DNA of 30,258 nucleotides, taken from UBA2334 sp964396895. Lineage in GTDB: Bacteria > Pseudomonadota > Gammaproteobacteria > Burkholderiales > Burkholderiaceae_C. The stretch covers positions 1 through 30,258 of the forward strand of contig CAYNGJ010000029.1 of assembly GCA_964396895.1 (NCBI GenBank). The letters run 5' to 3'. Under the pieces are notes generated by a model that saw nothing but the letters and a program-made list of their open reading frames with translations, was not told where the DNA came from and did not search any database. Position numbers and translations under genes: made by a program. Numbering within the stretch: the first letter of the stretch is position 1; every line of letters begins with the position of its first letter. This document shows, piece by piece, positions 8,439 to 15,118 of this stretch.

Positions 8439-8945
8439 TCACGGCTGCGAGGGGATCGGCGTTGACACGCGTTGGAGCAACCCGCGCAATGCATGCGCCA
8501 CGGTGGCTTGGCGCACGGCGGCGCGGTCGCCGCTGAAGTGGCAGCACTCGGTGTGGGTTTGCCCGGCCACGCACCAGCCCAGCCACACCGTGCCCACGGG
8601 TTTGTCGGGGCTGCCGCCGCTGGGACCGGCCACGCCGGTCACGGCAACCGCCACCTGGGCGTGTGAGTGGGTCATGGCGCCCTCAGCCATGGCACGCACC
8701 ACCACCTCGCTCACCGCGCCGTGCCGGGCAATGAGCTCAGCGGGCACGCCCAGCAACTCGGTCTTGGCGTCGTTGCTGTAAGTCACAAAGCCACGCTCGA
8801 ACCACTGGCTGGAGCCCGCCAGGTCGGTGCAGGCGGCGGCGATCAGGCCGCCGGTGCAGCTCTCGGCGGTGGTCATGCACCATGATTTTTCAATCAAAAT
8901 GCCCGCCAGCGATTGTGTGTATTGAGAAGTTTGCTCTTCTTTCAT
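8439..8945 (-). CDS. pncC: Nicotinamide-nucleotide amidase (CinA C-terminal domain protein)
   Basis: The product has 168 residues and is the stand-alone CinA C-terminal domain, which deamidates NMN to NaMN in NAD recycling. Family motifs are AESCTGGL (27-34), a GFVTYSNDAKxxLLGV stretch (52-67), and AVTGVAGPSGG followed by PVGTVWLG. The ATG at 8945 is chosen because a GAGG lies about 8 bases before it; a GTG at 8978 would overlap pgpA. The start lies 20 bp after the pgpA stop, giving a pgpA-pncC operon. The first 20 residues (MKEEQTSQYTQSLAGILIEK) are unusually AT-rich in coding sequence and consist of a dispersed element described separately. Confidence 0.92.
   Translation of the reverse strand: MKEEQTSQYTQSLAGILIEKSWCMTTAESCTGGLIAAACTDLAGSSQWFERGFVTYSNDAKTELLGVPAELIARHGAVSEVVVRAMAEGAMTHSHAQVAVAVTGVAGPSGGSPDKPVGTVWLGWCVAGQTHTECCHFSGDRAAVRQATVAHALRGLLQRVSTPIPSQP
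8886..8942 (-). repeat. AT-rich dispersed element, copy in the 5' end of pncC
   Basis: On the minus strand the order is GAGC (8933-8936), 18 bases, AATCG (8910-8914), five bases, GGGC and an AT-rich tail ending in GATTGAAAAA. This is one substitution in each core block from the TAGC-N18-AAGCG layout of four other copies. The last ten bases of the spacer, CAATACACAC, are identical to those of the copy at 25183-25241. It encodes the N-terminal residues of PncC, in a frame different from that used by the three internal copies. Confidence 0.65.
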
Positions 8946-8965
8946 TTGGCTTGCCTCGGCGCCAC

Positions 8966-9604
8966 TCAAAACCGCCACCAGGCGATGACCAGCAGGGTGC
9001 AGAAGGCGGCGGCCAAGTCGTCCAGCATCACGCCAAAGCCGCCGCGTGGGCCAAAGCCTTTGAAAGCTTGGTCGGCCCAGGCCATGGGGCCGAATTTGAC
9101 CGCATCAAACACCCGAAACAACAAAAAGGCATAGGCCTGCGTCCAAAAACCGGCCGGGGCCAGCACCCACAGCACCAACCAGATGGCCACCACCTCGTCC
9201 CAGACCATGTGGCTGGAGTCGGGCTGACCCATGTGGCGTGCCGTGACGGTGCTGGCCCACCAGCCCAGCAGCAGGTTCAGACCAATGAAGAGGGCCCACT
9301 GCACATCGTTCAGCCAGGGTTGCAGCACGGCAAAGGCGGCCCAGCCCCACAGCGTGCCCACGGTGCCGGGTGCACGCCGCGCCAGGCCGGCGCCAAAACC
9401 CAGCGCAATGGCGTGTGCCGGGTGGCTGAGCATGAAGGCCAGCGTGGGCCTGGCCATGGGTGGACGCCCAGCGCCATCGACCCCGTCGGGCGCGGCGTGG
9501 CGCAGGGGCGTCTGTGGTGGTGCCTGTTCGTCGGACGGGCGCAGCACCGAGGGGTTGTCGGGGTCGGGCGCCAGCCACACAGGTGGCGGAATGGGGGCGT
9601 TCAT
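8966..9604 (-). CDS. pgpA: Phosphatidylglycerophosphatase A
   Basis: The product has 212 residues. It dephosphorylates phosphatidylglycerol phosphate at the inner membrane. Family signatures are GFGAGLARRAPGTVGTLWG (about residues 69-87), the acidic motif HMVWDEVVAIWL, and FRVFDAVKFGPMAWADQ, with hydrophobic helices between them. The ATG at 9604 adds a Pro-rich N-terminus of about 48 residues before MARPTLAF; the internal ATG there would give a more usual length of about 164 and cannot be excluded. The LysR gene stop is 16 bp upstream. In many proteobacteria pgpA follows thiL directly; here the two are 2.7 kb apart. Confidence 0.92.
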   Translation of the reverse strand: MNAPIPPPVWLAPDPDNPSVLRPSDEQAPPQTPLRHAAPDGVDGAGRPPMARPTLAFMLSHPAHAIALGFGAGLARRAPGTVGTLWGWAAFAVLQPWLNDVQWALFIGLNLLLGWWASTVTARHMGQPDSSHMVWDEVVAIWLVLWVLAPAGFWTQAYAFLLFRVFDAVKFGPMAWADQAFKGFGPRGGFGVMLDDLAAAFCTLLVIAWWRF

Positions 9605-9620
9605 GCCGCCATTATCTGGC

Positions 9621-10574
9621 TCACCCCGCAGGGCGGGCCATCCACTCGCGCCACCACTCGGTGCAGGCGCGCACCTTGGGCAGGCGGTGGCGCTCTTGCA
9701 GCATGACGGCGTACACCGGCACCTGCTGCGGGTCAAAGTGACCTGGCAGCACCGGCACCAGCGCACCGCTGACCAGGTGCGGCCGCGCCACCAGGTCGCT
9801 CAGGCGGGCCATGCCCACGCCGTGCAGCACCAGGGCCAGGGTGGCGGCGCTGTTGTCGCTGCGGGTGTGGCCGGTGGCCTGCCAGGCCGGACCCGCCTGG
9901 GTGCGTGGGGTGCGAGCGAATCTGGCGGGCGCTGTGGTGAACGGGGTGGGGGTTCCGGGTGCCAGCGGCCACTGGTTCAGTGAAGGGCTGGCACTGCTGG
10001 CGATCAAGCGGTGGTGGGCCAGGTCGGCCACGGTGGTGGGCAGGCCATGGCGGGCCAGGTAGGCGGGGCTGGCGCACAACACCCGGCCATATTCACCAAT
10101 GTGACGGGCCACCAGTTGCTCGCTGTGGGGCGTGCCGGTGCGCAGCGCCAGGTCAATGCCTTCGCGCGCCATGTCCACAATGCGGTCGTCGGCGCAGAGG
10201 TCGATGTGCAAATCGGGGTGGCGTTCGTACAAACCCACCAGGCTGGGCGCGATCAGCGCTTCGGCCAGGGCGGGGCTCACGCCCACGCGCACCCAGCCGC
10301 TGGGGCCAGCCAGCTTGCCGGTCAGGTCACCCGCCAATTCGTCGCGGGTGGCCAGCAGCTGTGCCGCGTGGGTGGCGAAGGTGTCGCCTTCGTCGGTCAG
10401 CGACAGGCCGTGGGTGCTGCGGTGCAACAGGCGTACGCCGCAGGCCGATTCCAACCGCGCCAGCGCCCGCGACACCTGGCTGACCGGCCAGTTGCGCTCG
10501 CGCGCCGCGGCCGACAGCGTACCCAGGGCCTGGATGCGCATGAACAGCGCCACATCGTCGAGTTCCAGGTTCAT
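9621..10574 (-). CDS. LysR-family transcriptional regulator
   Basis: The product has 317 residues. Residues 4-62 form the winged helix-turn-helix (LSAAARERNWPVSQVSRALARLE), followed by the linker helix and a periplasmic-binding-protein-like effector domain (GWVRVGVSP, DDRIVDMAREGIDLALRTG, HGVGMARLSDLVA). The family binds DNA as a tetramer and usually controls the divergent gene as well as itself. The divergent neighbour is a 90-aa protein plus a tautomerase starting at 10700. A perfect T-N11-A dyad lies in the 125-bp gap at 10594-10608, which supports that pair as the regulon. The effector is not predictable from sequence. Confidence 0.93.
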   Translation of the reverse strand: MNLELDDVALFMRIQALGTLSAAARERNWPVSQVSRALARLESACGVRLLHRSTHGLSLTDEGDTFATHAAQLLATRDELAGDLTGKLAGPSGWVRVGVSPALAEALIAPSLVGLYERHPDLHIDLCADDRIVDMAREGIDLALRTGTPHSEQLVARHIGEYGRVLCASPAYLARHGLPTTVADLAHHRLIASSASPSLNQWPLAPGTPTPFTTAPARFARTPRTQAGPAWQATGHTRSDNSAATLALVLHGVGMARLSDLVARPHLVSGALVPVLPGHFDPQQVPVYAVMLQERHRLPKVRACTEWWREWMARPAG

Positions 10575-10593
10575 GGCAGCATTGTGCTTGATG

Positions 10594-10608
10594 TTGCAAA
10601 AAATGCAA
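10594..10608. promoter_or_regulatory. Candidate LysR operator (T-N11-A dyad)
   Basis: TTGCA (10594-10598) and TGCAA (10604-10608) are perfect inverted arms around AAAAA. The inner T at 10595 and A at 10607 are separated by 11 bases, the classical LysR half-site geometry. It sits 20 bp upstream of the lysR start and about 92 bp upstream of the divergent gene. Confidence 0.6.
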
Positions 10609-10699
10609 AACCAATGTGCGATGAAAGGGGTTTCTGAATGCTGGATGCGTCAATACAGTCAACACCGTTCTTCCACCCCGTGTTTTTCAGGAGCCCAGC

Positions 10700-10972
10700 A
10701 TGTCGAATTTGTCCACCTTGTCCAATGCCGTTGCGCCCGCCGATGTGGCGGGCCAGATGGACGCCGCCTTGGCCGAGGCGCACCGCCTGCGCCAGCAGGC
10801 CATCCGTGACTGCGGCGCCACCGCCTACGCCGATTTTTGGCGGGGTGCCAACGCCGTCTGGGAGGCCATGGTTTCGGGCCAAGCCAGTGCCGCGCGCAGC
10901 GCCCGGCGCTGGCAAGCCAGGCTGCAGCGCAGCCGCACCGCCTCGCCAGCCCATCCGCACAGCCCGGCCTGA
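10700..10972 (+). CDS. Small protein of unknown function (90 aa)
   Basis: A good AGGAG (10689-10693) stands 6 bases before the ATG. The 90 residues begin MSNLSTLSNAVAPADVAGQM and continue with a predicted helix rich in Ala, Glu and Arg, then FWRGANAVWEAM near residues 47-58, and end in a basic Arg/Ser/Ala tail. There is no signal peptide or membrane segment. I do not recognise the family. It is followed after 31 bp by a tautomerase gene and diverges from a LysR gene, so it is probably the first gene of a small LysR-controlled operon. Confidence 0.7.
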   Translation: MSNLSTLSNAVAPADVAGQMDAALAEAHRLRQQAIRDCGATAYADFWRGANAVWEAMVSGQASAARSARRWQARLQRSRTASPAHPHSPA

Positions 10973-11003
10973 TGGTCGCCACTCTTTTCCGCAGGAGCCC
11001 CCC

Positions 11004-11396
11004 ATGCCCACCCTTCAGTTGCGCGTTGCCCCGTTGCAAAACCCCGAGAAGTACGCCGCCCTGGCCCAGGGCCTCACCGCGCTGACGGCGCGGGTGCTGG
11101 GCAAACGTCCCGAGGTCACCGTGGTGGTGATTGACGACCTGCCACAGGCCCGCTGGTACATCGGTGCAGCCCTGCCCACCCAGGCCACCGCGTTGTTGGA
11201 GATTGACATCACGGCGGGCACCAACACACCGGCGCAAAAGGCCGAGTTCGTGGCCGAGGCGTTTGCCGAGTTGGAGCGCCAACTCGGTGCGGGAAAGCCA
11301 CTGGCGTCGGCCAGCTACGTGGTTGTGCGCGAGTTGCCCGCCACCGACTGGGGCTACGGCGGACGCGCCCAGGCCGCGCGGCGGACCGGGTTGTGA
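11004..11396 (+). CDS. 4-oxalocrotonate tautomerase superfamily protein, two fused modules
   Basis: The product has 130 residues with AGGAG 6 bases before the ATG. After removal of Met the N-terminus is Pro, the catalytic base of the tautomerase superfamily. Residues 2-57 form one beta-alpha-beta module (PTLQLRV, VLGKRPEVTVVVID, ARWYIGAA). Residues 61-121 form a second (ALLEIDITAG, SASYVVVRELPATDWGYGG) whose end matches canonical 4-oxalocrotonate tautomerases, but which lacks its own N-terminal Pro. This fused arrangement resembles trimeric members such as cis-3-chloroacrylate dehalogenase or malonate semialdehyde decarboxylase. The specific reaction cannot be assigned. It is co-transcribed with the 90-aa gene. 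Confidence 0.85.
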   Translation: MPTLQLRVAPLQNPEKYAALAQGLTALTARVLGKRPEVTVVVIDDLPQARWYIGAALPTQATALLEIDITAGTNTPAQKAEFVAEAFAELERQLGAGKPLASASYVVVRELPATDWGYGGRAQAARRTGL

Positions 11397-11412
11397 TGCC
11401 GTCAGCAGTGGC

Positions 11413-12321
11413 TCAGCGTACCGTCACGGCAAAGTGGTTCAGCCGGGTGTCGCCCGAGCCGCTGATGATTTCGTTGCCCAGGTTCACGGCGGCCAGGTGC
11501 TCTTCCACCGTGATGAGGTTTTTGCCCTTCAGGTACTCAAAAAACGGCATCAGGTCCACCGAGGCGGCGGTTTTCATGGGGCTGTTGGGGGCAAAGGCCA
11601 CGTAGCGCCAACCCAGACCGAACTTTTCCCCCACGTACACGCGGTACAGGGTGCCGTTGATGCGCACCTTGTCCACCTGCTGGCCGCCCGCAAACATGGG
11701 GCCGTACACCTCCAGCCAGATCATGACCTCGTGCGTGATGGGGGGCACGGCGAAGGTGGTGGGGTTGGCGGCGGAGGTCAGCCACATGTCGATGGCCATG
11801 TTGCCCGCGCCCTCGCGTTCGGTGTGCACGTCGTAGTCCACCACCAGTTGCTGCAAAGCCCCCAGTTTGCGCGGCAGCAGCGGGGTGGACGACTTGGGGA
11901 AGCCCGGCTTGTGGCCAAACACCACCTCGGGGTAGGCCTTGACGTTGTCGCCCTCGTACTTCCAGTCCCAGGTCCAGCGGGCGCTCAGGCCACCCCTGGC
12001 GTTCATGGCGGCGCCCATGCATTGCGACCAGCCCACGATGCCCTGTTTGCCCCAGGAGTTGTTTTCGGCCAGGTAGGGGCCCGCTTCCGACAAGGAGGCG
12101 ATGTCGCAGTTCAGCGTCAACTCGGGCGGCGCGGCGCTGGCCACGGGGGCTGCGGGCGCGGAGACGGGTGGCGGGGTGGCCGGTGCGGCAGACGCTGGGC
12201 GCTCGGCCTGGCTGCAGCCGGGCAGTGTGGCCGCGAGGGCCATGGCCACGAGTGCGGTCAGCGCCCCGAGGGGAAGGGGCAGGTGGCGACGCGGGCGGTC
12301 ACCGGGGATGTGGGAGGGCAT
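11413..12321 (-). CDS. Glycoside hydrolase family 12-like lipoprotein (endo-beta-1,4-glucanase type)
   Basis: The product has 302 residues. A lipoprotein signal peptide ends in LPGC with lipidated C36, followed by a Pro/Ala-rich linker to about residue 66. The rest looks like a GH12 jelly roll: NNSWGKQG near 87-94, then HEVMIWLEVYG with E198 in the position of the nucleophile, and GNEIISGSGD with E284 in the position of the acid/base. GH12 enzymes cut beta-1,4-glucan or xyloglucan; surface anchoring here is inferred from the lipobox. It starts 6 bp after the thiL stop, so it is read from the thiL operon. No other polysaccharide genes are nearby. Confidence 0.75.
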   Translation of the reverse strand: MPSHIPGDRPRRHLPLPLGALTALVAMALAATLPGCSQAERPASAAPATPPPVSAPAAPVASAAPPELTLNCDIASLSEAGPYLAENNSWGKQGIVGWSQCMGAAMNARGGLSARWTWDWKYEGDNVKAYPEVVFGHKPGFPKSSTPLLPRKLGALQQLVVDYDVHTEREGAGNMAIDMWLTSAANPTTFAVPPITHEVMIWLEVYGPMFAGGQQVDKVRINGTLYRVYVGEKFGLGWRYVAFAPNSPMKTAASVDLMPFFEYLKGKNLITVEEHLAAVNLGNEIISGSGDTRLNHFAVTVR

Positions 12322-12327
12322 GGGTGG

Positions 12328-13296
12328 TCAGGCAAAGTGGTCGAAAGACGGCGGAAGCGGGCGCGGCGCTTGGCCCTGCGCATCGAGCAGCCGCAGCCCT
12401 GGCGCGGCCGTGATGGTACCGATGCGCGTGACAGGCGTGCCCGTGTGCTCGGCGGCCAGCGCCACCTGGGCCCGCGCGGCCACCGGGGCGGTGAAGGCCA
12501 ATTCGTAGTCGTCACCCCCGGCGAGTGCAAATTCTGATAAAAAATCGGCCCCAACGCTTTTCAGTATTGGGCTGACAGCTATTGAATTTTCCATCCAACT
12601 GGTGCCCAGTTCCGCGCCCACACCACTGGCGGTCAGGACATGGCCCAGGTCGCCCAGCAGGCCGTCGCTCAGGTCGATGGCGGCGTGGGCCACGCCCCGC
12701 AGGGCCAGCCCCAGGGCCACACGGGGCGTGGGGCGCTCCAGGCGCTGGCGCACGGCGGCAAAGTCGGCAGCGCTGAGCTGATTGTTGCCTCGGAACACCT
12801 CCAGAGCCAGGCGGGCGTCGCCCACGCAGCCGCTGACGTACACGTCGTCGCCCGTCTGGGCGGCGCTGCGGCGCAGCGCCTGGTGTTCGGGGACTTGCCC
12901 GAACACCGTGATGCAGATGTTCAGCGGTCCGGCGGTGGTGTCCCCCCCCACCAGCGCGCAGCCGTGGGCATCGGCCAGGGCCAGCAGGCCGCTGGCAAAC
13001 CCGGTCAGCCAGGCATCGTCTGCGCGGGGCAGCGACAGGGCCAGGGTGAAGGCCAGCGGCTCGGCGCCCATGGCAGCGAGGTCACTCAGGTTCACGGCCA
13101 GCGCCTTGTGGCCCAGGGCGTCGGGGGGCACGGTGGACAGGAAGTGCCGCCCTTCCACCAGCATGTCGGTGGACACCGCCAGCCGCATGCCGGGCGCGGG
13201 GGCGAGCAGGGCGCAGTCGTCGCCGTTGCCCAGGGCCACGCCAGCGGGGCGCAGCGCGTGCTGGAAGTGGCGGCGAATCAGCTCAAACTCGCCCAT
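12328..13296 (-). CDS. thiL: Thiamine-monophosphate kinase
   Basis: The product has 322 residues; it phosphorylates thiamine monophosphate to thiamine diphosphate. Motifs are GNGDDCALL (23-31), VSTDMLVEGRHF (41-52), NLSDLAAMGAEP (69-80), DLSDGLLGDLGH and AGGDDYELAFT. The start overlaps the upstream antiporter gene by 14 bp. Residues of about 235-256 (MENSIAVSPILKSVGADFLS) come from an AT-rich island that looks like an in-frame copy of a dispersed element; it sits in a region that is variable in length in the family, so activity is probably kept. Confidence 0.93.
   Translation of the reverse strand: MGEFELIRRHFQHALRPAGVALGNGDDCALLAPAPGMRLAVSTDMLVEGRHFLSTVPPDALGHKALAVNLSDLAAMGAEPLAFTLALSLPRADDAWLTGFASGLLALADAHGCALVGGDTTAGPLNICITVFGQVPEHQALRRSAAQTGDDVYVSGCVGDARLALEVFRGNNQLSAADFAAVRQRLERPTPRVALGLALRGVAHAAIDLSDGLLGDLGHVLTASGVGAELGTSWMENSIAVSPILKSVGADFLSEFALAGGDDYELAFTAPVAARAQVALAAEHTGTPVTRIGTITAAPGLRLLDAQGQAPRPLPPSFDHFA
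12526..12592 (-). repeat. AT-rich dispersed element, in-frame copy inside thiL
   Basis: On the minus strand TAGC (12578-12581), 18 bases, AAGCG (12555-12559), then GGGGCC and an AT-rich tail. G+C falls sharply against the surrounding thiL sequence. The reading frame is the same as in the AsmA-gene and lysE copies, giving I-A-V followed by I and S at corresponding places. Confidence 0.7.
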
Positions 13297-14647
13297 GGTC
13301 GGCCACAGGGCGGGTGGGGGGCGGGTTCCGTTCTGGCGCGGGTGGGGCCGGGGGCATGGCCGGTGCCGCGGCGGTGGCCGTGGTCGGCGTTGGCTTGGCG
13401 TGCGGCGCGGGTACGCTGTCTCCAAACATGGGGCTGGGCGCGCAGGCGGGGTTCACCTCGCCGGCCCAGCGCAGGGCGCGGGCCACCACCGGCGGGCCCA
13501 GGGTTTCGAACACGGCCACACCGGCCAGCACGATGGAGGCCACCTCCGCCCCGACCAGCGGAAAGTTGGCCACCGTGATGTGGGCCAAGCCGATGGCCAT
13601 GCCCGCCATGGGCCACAGCGTCAGTCCCACGTTGAGATGGGTGCGGGCTGGCCAGCCCATGAGGTGGCCGGTGGCCGAGGTGGCCGTCCACTTGGCCACG
13701 CACCGGGCCAGCACGAAGGCCCCTGCCGCAGGGGCAAACTGCACCATTTCCTCCAGGTGCAGGTTGGCCCCGGCGTACACAAACAGGGCCACAAAAAACA
13801 GCTCGAAGGCGGGGCCGAACTCCATGTTGGCAATCAGGTTCTTCTTCTCGACACTTTTCACCACCATGCCCAGCACCAGCGGCGCAAACAACGACGACAG
13901 CCCCAATGACAGCGCCAGCCCCAGCGTCATGGACACGGCCCCCACCACCAGCGCCAGGCTGTACTGGGGGGCTTTGCGGGTGAGCAGGGCCACCGCGTGC
14001 AAGGCCCAGCCCAGCACCACGCCCAGCACGGCCGAGCCAAAGAACTGGTAGAGCGGCGCACCAATGATGGTGCTCAGCGGCGCCGAGTTGTGGCGGTACA
14101 GCGCGGGCATGAGCGCGGCAAACATGAGGAACGCAATCACGTTGTTCAACGCCACCAGCACCTGCGCCCGTTCGGTGGTGGGGCCTTCGGCGCCCAGTTC
14201 GTGCGCCACGTGCAGCAGCACCGCCGGTGAGGACGACACCGCAATGGCCGCCACCACGGCGCTGGGCAACTCGTCCATGCCCATCCAGGTCAGGGCCCAG
14301 TACACGCAGGCAAAGGTCAGCGTGCTTTCCATCAGCGACACCAGCAGCAACGCCCGGTCTTTGAGGATGACTTTCAGGTCAAGTGACAGGCCCAGCCGGT
14401 ACAGGATCAGGGCCAGCGCAATGTCCACGATCACACGGGACTGCTCCAGCGACTCGTAGCTGAAGATGCCCATCACGTTGGGCCCCGCGAGCAAGCCCAC
14501 CAGCATGAACCCGGTGATGCTGGGCAGCCATTGCAGCCGGTGGGCCACAAAGCCTCCCAGGGCGCCGCAAAACAGCAAAAAGCCGATGAAGAACATGGTG
14601 TTCAACTCCAGCGGCCAGGACGGAAGGTAGGTCGGGTAGGGAATCAT
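13283..14647 (-). CDS. Kef/NhaP-type cation:proton antiporter (CPA2-like)
   Basis: The product has 454 residues and about 12 hydrophobic segments, starting FFIGFLLFCGALGGFVA and including the SSPAVLLHVAHELGAEGPTTERAQV motif region typical of monovalent cation/proton antiporters. There is no RCK/TrkA-N domain. After the last helix (about residue 390) comes a disordered Pro/Ala/Thr-rich tail of about 55 residues whose end overlaps the thiL start. The ATG at 14647 has a weak ribosome binding site; an internal ATG at 14596 with GGAG upstream is an alternative start. It lies 33 bp after the apaG stop. The transported ion is unknown. Confidence 0.87.
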   Translation of the reverse strand: MIPYPTYLPSWPLELNTMFFIGFLLFCGALGGFVAHRLQWLPSITGFMLVGLLAGPNVMGIFSYESLEQSRVIVDIALALILYRLGLSLDLKVILKDRALLLVSLMESTLTFACVYWALTWMGMDELPSAVVAAIAVSSSPAVLLHVAHELGAEGPTTERAQVLVALNNVIAFLMFAALMPALYRHNSAPLSTIIGAPLYQFFGSAVLGVVLGWALHAVALLTRKAPQYSLALVVGAVSMTLGLALSLGLSSLFAPLVLGMVVKSVEKKNLIANMEFGPAFELFFVALFVYAGANLHLEEMVQFAPAAGAFVLARCVAKWTATSATGHLMGWPARTHLNVGLTLWPMAGMAIGLAHITVANFPLVGAEVASIVLAGVAVFETLGPPVVARALRWAGEVNPACAPSPMFGDSVPAPHAKPTPTTATAAAPAMPPAPPAPERNPPPTRPVADHGRV

Positions 14648-14680
14648 GGGCAACAAGGCAGCGGCCGGGGCGCGGGCCGT

Positions 14681-15073
14681 TCAGTGCAGCACGCGGCCGG
14701 GGTGACCGGGGCCGGTGGCATCCAGCACGAAGGCGGGGACTTCGGCTTCAAAGCGTTCGCCATCTTCGGCCACCACGAAAAAACTGCCGCGCATGATGCC
14801 CGAGGCCGTGCGCAACTGGGTGCCGCTGGTGTACTGGAACGACTCGCCCGGCTTGAGCAGGGGCTGGTGCCCCACCACCCCCAGGCCTTTGACCTCTTCC
14901 GTGCGGCCAGCGCCATCGGTGATGACCCAGTGGCGGGCAATGAGTTGGGCCGTCACCTGGCCGGTGTTGCGAATGGTGATGGTGTACGAAAACGCGTACA
15001 CGCCCCGCGCCGGATCGGATTGGTCACTCAGGTGTTGGGGCTGGACTTCGCAGCTGAACTCGTAGGTAGGCAT
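14681..15073 (-). CDS. apaG: ApaG protein
   Basis: The product has 130 residues, the usual family length of about 125. Characteristic segments are YAFSYTITIRNTG (26-38), LIARHWVITDGAGRTEEVKGLGVVGHQPLL (44-73) and YTSGTQLRTASGIMRGSF (81-98). ApaG is a small fibronectin-III-like cytosolic protein linked to cation efflux phenotypes in Salmonella; its biochemical role is unsettled. The gene lies 45 bp after the FapA-like gene and 33 bp before the antiporter gene, a suggestive link to ion homeostasis. Confidence 0.95.
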   Translation of the reverse strand: MPTYEFSCEVQPQHLSDQSDPARGVYAFSYTITIRNTGQVTAQLIARHWVITDGAGRTEEVKGLGVVGHQPLLKPGESFQYTSGTQLRTASGIMRGSFFVVAEDGERFEAEVPAFVLDATGPGHPGRVLH

Positions 15074-15118
15074 GGGCCGGACTTTAACTGCCCGGCGTGA
15101 AACGGGTGGCCAGGCCCG

